A stretch of 64,000 nucleotides of DNA from Pratylenchus scribneri. Taxonomy: Eukaryota; Nematoda; Chromadorea; Rhabditida; Pratylenchidae. Positions 55,504 to 64,000 of this stretch are shown one piece after another (position 1 is the stretch's first letter; every line of letters starts with the position of its first letter). Both the position numbers and the translations under genes were made by a program. The notes under the pieces are model-generated. The model made no database searches, was not told the DNA's origin, and saw nothing but the letters and a program-made list of their open reading frames with translations. Where the stretch lies: assembly GCA_030063045.1 (NCBI GenBank), contig JAQSEB010000022.1, positions 806,001 through 870,000 of the forward strand, in the 5' to 3' direction.

Positions 55504-57888
55504 TCATTCATGATGAAGGTCTAAATTTGATTGATAGTCAAATTTTTTCCCACAATCACTGCATTCAAATTTCCATTCTTTTAATCGATTTTCTTCTGAT
55601 TTTTTGCCTTTTCGATTTATTTTCATGACTCTCTTCGCTATCTTCTTTAAAAAAGAGCTAATAAATCAGATATAATTTTTTATTTATATTTATAATTAAT
55701 TAGGGCTGGGTTGATAAAGAATCCCAAAATATAGGCATAAAATATTGACATAAAACTAGCCAAATATTGGTATAATTTGAAAAAATTGGCAAAATATTGA
55801 TGAAAATTTTTTAAAAATCCACATTTTTTCAAAAAAAAAATGTAAAATTTAATTTTTCCAAAATCTTCAAATTATTGACAAAAATGGTCAAATATTGGTA
55901 TAATGTGAAAAAAAATGCCGAAATATTGACATAAATATTGACTTTAAAAAACTGATAAAACATGTTTTATGTTTGTTTAAAGCTATTTTAAGTTCGCAAG
56001 AAAAATATTTATATCAATATAAATCCCAGCCCTATTTATAATAGCGATATTCCTTCATCTAAAATTACTTTATTGCTTTTTAAAATGTCAATAATATCAG
56101 CAGTCACCTTTTAGCGAATTATCCGCGTTTGAATATTGGTCATTTTCATTGGTTAAATCTAAATCAATTCAAATTCTTTAATATTTCTCTTTCTCACTTG
56201 CCAGTAAATTTCCTTTTTTTGATACATATTCTGTTTTCCAAATGTCTCTCCAAATTTCCTTTACGTGAGAAATATTCAAGGCAATATGGGCATTTAAATG
56301 GAGTACTTCCTTTTCTTTTGCATTTTTTCTTATTGTTCAAATGCGCTGTCAATTTGTCTTTCTGTTTGAAACCCTTTCCACATTTTGGGCAGAAATGTGA
56401 CTTTTCCTCTAAAAATTTTTATGAGAATATATATATTTAAAAATTAATAATGCTCACAAATTTTTACTCACCTCGCTCATGACGTCTCCTGTTCGATATA
56501 TTCGAAAATAATTTTCCACAACAATTGCATTTTAATGGATTTTCACGAACTAAAAATTGCAAAAAGTGATCAAAATTTTATTTATGTTGATTTCACAAAA
56601 AATATAATAAATATACACTAATAGCCATTTCCAATTAATTCAGAGGTCCCAGATTTTTTTCAAAAAAAAGTACAATGGCCTCGAAAATAAAGATTTTGGG
56701 GTCAAAATAAAGATTTTCTTTTTAGGCTAAAATAAGTTCATTAAAATTTTTTAAACATGTTTTTTGGGAAGAAATTTTTACAATTTTTCTCGTCAGGCGA
56801 AAAATTTAAGAAAATAGCTGCGCAGCGAAAAATATGAGCCAAAAATTTCCTCGCAGCAAAAAATTTGAGCCAAAAATTTCCTCGCAGCGAAAAATTTTAC
56901 CATTTTTTCATTAATTTGTGAAAAAAAAAGTACAAATCTTTAGATAAAGTACATCTGGGGACATCTGAATTAATTATAAATAAACATGAAATTCTCACCC
57001 CCTCCCCCCATATGAATTTTTGATAGATAAGCATTTTTCTCAGTATATATAAATTTTTAATATTTACTTAAAAAATTTATACCAAAAATTTTTATTTACA
57101 TTTATTCTTGGAATTTTGTTGACTGTTAATCGCGTTCACATTTTTTGTTGGATTCGAAGAGGTTCCTATTGTGATTGGCTATAAATATTTAGAATTAAAT
57201 AAAATTAAATTTTTCTCAAATCACTCACTTCAGAGGTTGGGATTATCTTATTCTTTTTCTTGTTAGATGCATTTTGTTTAGTCGCATTCACCTTCTTCTT
57301 TTTCTTAGATGCATTTTGTTTAGTCCAGGGTTTCCATTCTTCCTTAATTTAAAAGAAAAGTCCTTACAATTTGACAACAGTCCTTAGAAAATTAAAAATG
57401 TCCTTATTCCATAAGAATGTCTTTACAAATCCAAGATTGTCCTTCATGCCCCAATATTGTCCTTATAAATGGAAATTTTGGTAAGTTTATATAAAAAAAT
57501 TACTTACTCCGCTAAAATCCGTAGATGATTGAATATGACTTTTTACTGACTTCGATGAGGAATCAGCTAAGATTGGCTGAATATTTTGCATTGGATTCAG
57601 CTGTTCCATTTGTTCAATATTCATTACATTATTATTGTTAGTTGGTGAATTTTGTTGTGTTGATGATGAATGTTGGTCATTTTCATCAATGGCTGAGGCC
57701 AACATCCTCAACCCATCAAATCCATCAGCAGATTTCTCAGATGATGAATGTTGGGCATTTTCATCAATGGCTGAGGCCAACATCCTCAACCCATCAAATC
57801 CATCAGCAGATTTCTCAGATGATGAATGTTGGGCGTTTTCATCAAATTTACTTTTGCCTTGTTCTTTTTTTTGATGGTCCAGAATCAT
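55504..57888 (-). CDS. C2H2 zinc-finger protein with internal 26-aa duplication
   Basis: Exons: 57888-57508, 57342-57229, 57178-57100, 56549-56472, about 56408-56198, about 56162-56109, and about 55650-55504. Exon 1 holds two copies of a 26-residue block starting DENAQHSSSEKSADGFDGL, then DENDQHSSS. Exon 2 is lysine-rich (TKQNASKKKKKVNATKQNAS), a likely nuclear signal. Fingers: CNCCGKLFSNISNRRRH, CPKCGKGFKQKDKLTAHLN, CPYCLEYFSRKGNLERHLE (the middle two end in C, C2HC-like), and CSDCGKKFDYQSNLDLHH at the very end. In the last exon the acidic start (EDSEESHENKSKR) and the finger lie in different frames, so an indel, an assembly error or a missed splice is likely there. Nuclear DNA-binding role inferred; targets unknown. 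Confidence 0.65.
55701..56034. mobile_element. hAT-like MITE
   Basis: Inverted ends TAGGGCTGGG and CCCAGCCCTA. TTTATAAT follows the right end and occurs four bases before the left end, so the target duplication is imperfect. Interior repeats of AAATATTGG(T/C)ATAA. A similar right end (TAAATCCCAGCCCTATTA) sits at 25575-25592. In a zinc-finger gene intron. Confidence 0.65.
57343..57480. repeat. GTCCTTA-spaced repeats
   Basis: GTCCTTA or GTCCTT recurs about every 25 bases, forming most of intron 1 of the zinc-finger gene. Confidence 0.5.
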
Positions 57889-58487
57889 TTCCTCCGGCAC
57901 AAATTATTGGAACAATTTTTGAACAAATTAATAAAATACAAATGAATTTTTTCATATTTAATTTCTAAAAAAATAATTTAAAAAATTATCATAACTGGCC
58001 GAAGTTAAAAAATATTGGATAAAACATTCTCAACAAATTCTTCCTCTTTAATACAATATAAGACATTTGGACAATTCGATCATTTTTATAAAAACTTGAG
58101 CTTGAACTAATTAATTAAAAAATTCTAGAAATTAAGTTATCTTGAGCAGAAGTGGAAAAATTTTTTATAAAAGGGTCTGGCGCTGTTCCCATTAACTTCT
58201 TTCCATGAGATACTTTATAAGGTATAATTTCTTCAGCTGTTGGAAAGCTTTTATTTATTCGATTCCTTCTCTCCTTCCATCGGCCCCAAAAATAAATGAT
58301 CACCCCACCCCCAACCAAATCCTTCCTTCATATCCCCAAATTATGCCCCATTTTGTTCTGGGCCCAATTCACCCCCACCATCTCCCCCAATTCCAATTCT
58401 TTCCTCCAAAACGCATTTTGCTGACCAGCAGTGACCAAATTTAGGACAAAGTGCTCCTCAACCATTCTCCAATGATGATATATCTAG
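57889..58487. other. Region upstream of the zinc-finger gene
   Basis: AT-rich to 58100, then a C-rich patch (58290-58400). A 67-codon minus-strand frame (58115-58318) is open but is not recognised. No promoter motif identified. Confidence 0.4.
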
Positions 58488-59007
58488 GATAATATTTTTC
58501 TCTTGATCATTGGATTGGTTCAAAACGGATAATATTTTTCTGCTGATCATTGGATTGGTTCAAAACGGATAATATTTTTCTGCTGATCATTGGATTGGTT
58601 CAAAACGGATAATATTTTTCTGCTGATCATTGGATTGGTTCAAAACGGATAATATTTTTCTGCTGATCATTGGATTGGTTCAAAACGGATAATATTTTTC
58701 TGCTGATCATTGGATTGGTTCAAAACGGATAATATTTTTCTGCTGATCATTGGATTGGTTCAAAACGGATAATATTTTTCTGCTGATCATTGGATTGGTT
58801 CAAAACGGATAATATTTTTCTGCTGATCATTGGATTGGTTCAAAACGGATAATATTTTTCTGCTGATCATTGGATTGGTTCAAAACGGATAATATTTTTC
58901 TGCTGATCATTGGATTGGTTCAAAACGGATAATATTTTTCTGCTGATCATTGGATTGGTTCAAAACGGATAATATTTTTCTGCTGATCATTGGATTGGTT
59001 CAAAACA
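58488..59007. repeat. 40-bp satellite, 13 near-identical units
   Basis: Unit GATAATATTTTTCTGCTGAT + CATTGGATTGGTTCAAAACG. The first unit has CTCTTG instead of CTGCTG and the last decays into CAAACAACATTTTACC. Near identity implies recent expansion. Each unit contains the palindrome TGATCA. Confidence 0.97.
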
Positions 59008-59530
59008 AACAACATTTTACCTTTGATCAATATGCATATTCCGTCCGATGGTTGATCGTTGTACACTAGATTCTATAGTCAGCATTGATTTTTGTACTGC
59101 TGAAAAAGGAAGATGCAAAATTCCAACGAAAATAATCAAAAACATTTAATCGCATAATTTTTAACTAAGTTATATTAAATAAGATCTATTAATCTCAACA
59201 TAATTTTAACGCAAAAGCTTTAAATTAAATCGACCATTTCTAGCCGATTGAGCCAACGCTTAAATCTTTGAATTGCCTAGAAGCGAAAGGTATTTATTTT
59301 AATTCAAAAATAATTTCAAGAATAATCAAATAATTGTTGGTGAAGGAATTTTTTTTTAATAAATTTAAAATAGTCAAAATAAAAATAATAAGGCTGAAAA
59401 TGATGTTTTTGTAAATTGAAAAAATGAATTTTAAGTAATTAGATTGTCGAGATTTAAAAGAAGTAAAATTGAGTAAAACATTAATAAAATGCGTATTGTA
59501 AATTGAATTTCCGTTCTGTGTGTTTTATCA
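59008..59530. other. Intergenic, 3' of Ro60
   Basis: AT-rich. 59215-59290 carries a half family B end (AAATCGACCATTTCTAGCCG, TTGAATTGCCTAGAAGCG). Nothing else seen. Confidence 0.45.
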
Positions 59531-62500
59531 TCAAAATTCATTGAGCACAAAGACACGAAGCAATTCGGGTATGGCCGCATCCAACCCCACCAAATCCATC
59601 ATTCCACGGTCGCTTGGATCGGCAATGGTGAATTCGGTTGCGGTCATGCCCATAACGGCCAATTTTGCATCGGGAATATCCATTGCTTGGCGATATTGAC
59701 GAAGAGCCTCGAATGGGTGAATCTGTAGGAAAAATTAGGGAATTAAATTAAATTTTTTAGTTTACTAAAATTAACTTTAGTTTTTTTTTTCACAATTTCC
59801 TAAGGGGAAATAAATTTTAGTTTTATAATATTTATTTTTTCTACACATTTCAAAGGAAATAAAAATGTTTTAACATAATTTTTATTTTACCAATTTCCAA
59901 TAAAAATTTCGTGAATAAAATGATGTCAAATTACTAAATTTAGTACTTTTGAATTAATTCTAGAGAATAAATAAATACTCTTCTGAATATGCCCCGAGGA
60001 AAATTTTCCAAATTAAATTCCCCAAAACCAGTGATCGGATTTTGTAAAATTTGCAAAATGACTGCATATTTAGGTGTTTTCGTTAAATTTTTGCAATGAA
60101 ATTTTTCTTTAAAAAAGTGAAAAAATAGGTCAAATAGGTCAAAAAATTATATAAATATTCTAAAACATTATTTTCATATCAAATGTGATATAAATATAAA
60201 AAAGAGTAACTAAAAAATTTGAGTCCCCAAAATTAACAACAAATAAACTCATATCTCCACACCAAGTTTCATTGTCAGTGAAAATGATGAAGCAATCGAA
60301 TTCCTTTTGTTCCTTTTTGGCCCAAACCATTGGAAGGGCACAGTCCGTGCTTCCAAATGGCAATCCGCGTGTGAATTCGACCATTTCCGTCACAGTGGTT
60401 TCCCGGGTGAAAGGCAACGGGGTCAATTTGGATTGGAAGGAGACACATTCAATCTGTGTTGAAAAAGGTAGAATTTAATTTTAAATTTAGATAAAAGTTA
60501 ATTTTTTAATTAAATTCTACTTGAATTTTGTGCTTTTTTTTAAAGCTGCGAATAAAATTTTTCTGTAATTTCTATTTTTGTATATTTGTTAAAAAAATTT
60601 TTTTTGGAATTTTGGTGGTTCACAAATAGTAATAACTCTCTAGGGTTAAAAATATACCAACTGCTGATCAAAAATTTTCCAGAACAAATTTTTCGAGGAT
60701 TCAAAATTAATTCCTCGGTGTCCAATCATTAACTTAAATTGGATTAAGTTAAAAAATGTCGAACCAACCTTTTCCTCAGTTCGCAAAAACACATTTGCCA
60801 TTGCCGCCGATGCCTCCCGACAACTCAAAACACCTCCGCTGATTGGGCTACACATACTGCCTGAAAATAAAATATGGATAATTATTTGCCCTCTGTGTCC
60901 TCTTTTTTGCTAAAAGTAAAAAGTGAAGGGTCTCTAAGTAAGGTTGTTGGGATGGGACTTGGGAATAAAATAAGATTAAAAAGTTATCAATAATAATATG
61001 CAAAACTTGGACAAAATCAGTACCAGTACCAGGTTAGGTATTCCAAATAGACCCTTAAATAGGATTTTGGTCTAAGCAGGGGGTGACAATTTTTGACAAA
61101 GATTTTCATAATTTTGGGTTGCGGACTAAAATTTTAAAATAAAAAGATGAGCCAGAAAAAATACACCAAAAGAGTCTCCTGGCTATGAGCCTGATCCCAA
61201 ACTCTATTCCCATATCCCTAATACACAAAAGAAGATCCTTCATATTTAAAAAAATGAAAAAGTACTATTAACGTACCGGACACGTCCAACGCCAAACAAT
61301 AACGTTTCCCAGTGGGTTGAACATTTTTGAAGGCCAACAGGAACATTTGGTCCAATGCTTGCACAACCCGTCCATTCGGCTTCCAACTCAATTTTCCCTT
61401 CACCCCGTGGCCTTGTTTATAGACAGAGGTGGCCAAAAGCACCGAAATTGGATGGATTCGTGCCCGGTGAATTGCCTCCTCATTGGCCAATTTTGTGCAG
61501 ACCGAATCGATGTGTGGCCTGGGAAAAAAATTTAAAAAATTAATTTCAAATTTTTATTTAATTTTAATTTATATTTTTCATTTTTTAAATTTGTTTTTTA
61601 TTTTATATTTCTATTCTTAAATTTTTAAAATTAAAATTTCATTTTTTGAAATTGGTTTTTTTACTTATTCTCTGGTTCCGCCTCATCCAAAAGGCCGAGT
61701 GTGCCCAATTTGGACAGATTTCGTAGCAGAGCAGTCATTGGCATTTTTTCGAGAAGCGCAATCCAAACCTGAAAGAAAATTGAGAGATTATTTTCCATGG
61801 TTTTACGTTTTATTGAATTTTATGCCAAAATTTTTGATTTAACCTAGGGCCTAATCAATCAGACACGATTTTTTTTTATAAAATATCACATTTTCTTTAA
61901 AAAACGGTGCACTACAATTGAGGGACTCAACTCGACTTCGATTGTAAACTCATTAAGGACGAAACCATTTATAGATGATTTTGGTGTCAAATGAAAGAAC
62001 TCACTGCTGGCTATCGATATCGATAGATATAAGATTTTATTGGGATTAGTTAAGATTTAGTAGAAATGTGTTCAAAAAACATTTGAAAATTTATAGTTTT
62101 TTCTTTTCTTTTTAATGGTCTTTAGGAATATAAGTCTGTTAATTCTGTACCAAACTAAATAAATCTTATATTTATAATAAATAGTCAGCAGTGAGCTCTT
62201 TAATTTGATATCAAAATTATCAATATCGGCTTCGTTCTTAATAAGCTACAAGTGTCGGCGCTCGCCGCTCGGCGCCTAGTTGAACTGGTCCGCATAAAAT
62301 TAAGTCAAAAACAATAAATAAACTCTCAAAAAAATTATGCTAAAACCCAAAAATAGGTCCCTATTAATTTAGTATTTTTCTTAAACCAGATCCTTCTAAT
62401 TACCGTTTTAGAATTGAGCAATTTTGTTGGGACATGTTCGCGGACGAGGCCAAATTGTCGGATCAATTCGGCACAACGGCTTTCGCCTTCACTTCCATCA

Positions 62501-63394
62501 TTCAATTGGCTTGCTTCCTTCACTCGTCGAATGAATTCCAATGCCTCCGACGATTCTGCACATTTCAACATTGATTGGCTCAGGGAATAGTCGCAACGAG
62601 ATTTTTTGATCAGTGGCTTAGAATCATCGGCCGTTGTTGTTGAGGAGTCAGCCTGTTCCGTTTTGGATTTCTTTTCATCAAATTCACCTGAAAATTTGTA
62701 ATTAATTTGTTGATACTTTTTTGGATCTTTTTTTATGTTTATATGCTAAAATTCCATTCATCAAAATATTTCAAAGTAATATGATTTTTTTGTATTTGGT
62801 GAGGTGATTTTTTTGTATTTGGTGAGGTGATTTTTTTGTATTTGGTGAGGTGATTTTTTTGTATTTAGTAAGAATTGAAATATGGCTTATTTGGGAATGT
62901 TAAGCATGAATTTTAGCTTCATTTTAATGTAATTTATGCCAATTTTTGGTAAGCCCACTGCTAACATTTACCATTTTGTGGGAAAGATCACACATTTGGT
63001 AAATGTTGGCATTGACCTTTACCCAAAATGGTCAAATATGCAAGGAGAAATAAGGTCAAATTCATGTTTGGTTGACTAAAATTACCAAAGGAAAAATTAT
63101 CACAAATTTTTAATATTTTTAGTCCAAGCAAATTCCAAAATTTCTTTTCAATTTCTCTATTTTTCTGTTAAAAGATTAATCACCTGTGCATGCATAATGG
63201 AACATTTGGTCATAAACTAAGGTCAAATCGTCGTCATTTTCGTCATCTTTGCCCATTTCCTTCTTTCTCTTTTTGTCATTTATCCGGTGACTTTGACTGG
63301 CCATTGGATGGGACAGACGAAGCAAATCTCGATGAGACCATCCCTCACGGCTTGGATATTTGGTCAAATGCATGGCCAATTCTTTTGGAGATTT
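59531..63394 (-). CDS. RO60: Ro60 / TROVE-domain RNA-binding protein, 3' part (5' end beyond the window)
   Basis: Exons in the window: 63394-63184, 62687-62404, 61768-61665, 61518-61277, 60860-60769, 60453-60241, 59722-59531; phases agree. Seen: MHLTKYPSREGWSHRDLLRL, RQFGLVREHVPTKLLNSKT, WIALLEKMPMTALLRNLSKL, RARIHPISVLLATSVYKQGH, PTGKRYCLALDVSGSM (a MIDAS-type DVSGS of the vWFA-like domain), GSTDCALPMVWAKK, CFIIFTDNETWCGD, HPFEALRQYRQAM, and MTATEFTIADPSDRGMMDL. These match Ro60 throughout the second half. Known role: binds Y RNAs and misfolded small RNAs, in cytoplasm and nucleus. The N-terminal 150 or so residues are expected to the right of 64000. A basic/acidic insert (NDKKRKKEMGKDDENDDD) lies in the TROVE part. 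Introns carry foldbacks C and J and a tandem repeat. Confidence 0.95.
61900..62290. repeat. Foldback family C, complete copy
   Basis: Left arm GAGGGACTCAACTCGACTTC, AACTCACTGCTGGCTATCGA; right arm inverse AATAGTCAGCAGTGAGCTC, ending GGCGCCTAGTTGAAC. One arm of another copy is at 1-183. Between Ro60 exons. Confidence 0.75.
62780..62870. repeat. 24-bp tandem repeat
   Basis: Three and a half units of GATTTTTTTGTATTTGGTGAGGT in a Ro60 intron. Confidence 0.9.
62910..63070. repeat. Foldback family J, second copy
   Basis: GCTAACATTTACCATTTTGTGG, TTGGTAAATGTTGGCATTGAC, TTACCCAAAATGGTCAAAT, as at 5270-5460. Confidence 0.65.
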
Positions 63395-63589
63395 CTGTGT
63401 GAAAAATTTTTTTTATTTTTTCTTCCATTCTAAGAAAAAGCTATCGACTCTTTCCATCTTTTACTAGGAAATTTGATAATCCACAATTCAACAACTAGTG
63501 AAAAAATTGTGAATTATCTAATTTATTATGATTCGTTCAAAATAAAACAAAGGAATTTTTTGTTGAGAAGGAAAAAGTGAAGGGCCCCC

Positions 63590-63790
63590 CTCTTTAGGTC
63601 ATCTCATTAGTATTATAGGGTTTTAGGATCATTCGGGGTCACCTGACTGATGAGATGATATTCCTATCCCTCTGAATGACTCTATACTATATAATCCTGA
63701 CCCTAATTCCTGATGACCAAAGGGACGATGATCATGTTATCTGCAATAATAAAAACTCCTTTTGGTCAATTTTGTTTTTATGTTAATAAC
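63590..63790. repeat. Probable foldback with TTAGG-like loop
   Basis: GGTCATCTCATTAG and CTGATGAGATGA are inverted; the flanking GGGTTTTAGGATC and GATAATCCTGACCC-like blocks also mirror. Upstream of the visible Ro60 exons. Confidence 0.4.
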
Positions 63791-63819
63791 TAACTTTTCT
63801 CCAGTTAACCGAAAAGGCG

Positions 63820-64000
63820 GATACACACTTAACAAGTATCTTAAACGGTTTAAACCGATTTTGGTTCAAAATTAAGTTAGTACTGAAAATTGGTTAAACC
63901 TATGTCAAAATCATTATCAAAAATGATGCGTATCGATGATATCTATCGATCGATTGGTTATAATTATAATTTTTAAGGTCTAGGATAAACCTTTGAACTT
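63820..64000. repeat. Foldback family A copy at the window edge
   Basis: TAAACGGTTTAAACCGATTTTGG, GGTTAAACCTATGTCAAAATC, ATGATATCTATCGATCGATTGG, AGGTCTAGGATAAACC: the right half of family A. Confidence 0.65.

Noticed and set aside
58115..58318. 67-codon minus-strand frame
   Set aside because: No family, no splice context, overlaps a C-rich patch.
58488..59007. CRISPR-like regular array
   Set aside because: Units are contiguous 40-bp copies with no unique spacers, in a eukaryotic genome: a satellite.

Overview
The window looks like a gene-rich, strongly AT-rich nematode chromosome segment. Every gene is split by many GT-AG introns, some as short as about 40 bases. The gene families are animal ones (PAXBP1/GCFC, RTEL1, MPP10, GRHPR, Ro60), and the F-box/FBA and MATH-BTB genes are of the kind expanded in nematodes. 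A tylenchid (plant-parasitic type) nematode is my best guess, but this is inference from composition and gene style, not from a marker gene.

Layout: 435-10384 (-) PAXBP1/GCFC homologue; 10796-14437 (+) RTEL1-type helicase, head-to-head with it across a short shared promoter region; 14783-16314 a DNA transposon with 34-bp inverted ends and a decayed coding region; 16879-21889 (+) MPP10, with an intron-containing tRNA-Met nested in one intron; 22335-27162 (-) an F-box/FBA gene whose last intron holds a GC-richer insert with two overlapping ORFs; 27890-31166 (+) a MATH-BTB gene of uncertain integrity; 31538-36931 (-) a complete phosphatidylinositol phosphate kinase (PIPK) domain protein with an N-terminal signal peptide; 40076-44443 (-) a C2H2 zinc-finger gene; 45320-47310 a large inverted duplication carrying two divergent copies of a small coiled-coil gene; 47866-50085 two satellite arrays; 50905-54468 (+) GRHPR (glyoxylate/hydroxypyruvate reductase); 55504-57888 (-) a second zinc-finger gene; 58488-59007 a 40-bp satellite; 59531-63394 (-) the 3' part of a Ro60/TROVE gene that runs off the right edge.

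The genes do not form one pathway. They are housekeeping nuclear functions (transcription/splicing-linked GCFC, telomere helicase, ribosome biogenesis, RNA quality control) mixed with lineage-type adaptor genes (F-box, MATH-BTB). The most unusual gene is the PIPK: all the expected kinase motifs are present, yet the first exon encodes a secretion signal. That would place a lipid kinase outside the cytosol, as a secreted or lumenal protein.

The second theme is repeats. Introns and intergenic DNA are packed with foldback (inverted-repeat) elements of about ten families, called A to J here, several nested in one another. There are also hAT-type MITEs with clean 8-bp target duplications, and at least five tandem arrays. 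Exon boundaries were derived by eye from splice signals, reading frame and family similarity. No alignment or gene predictor was run, so small boundary errors are possible.
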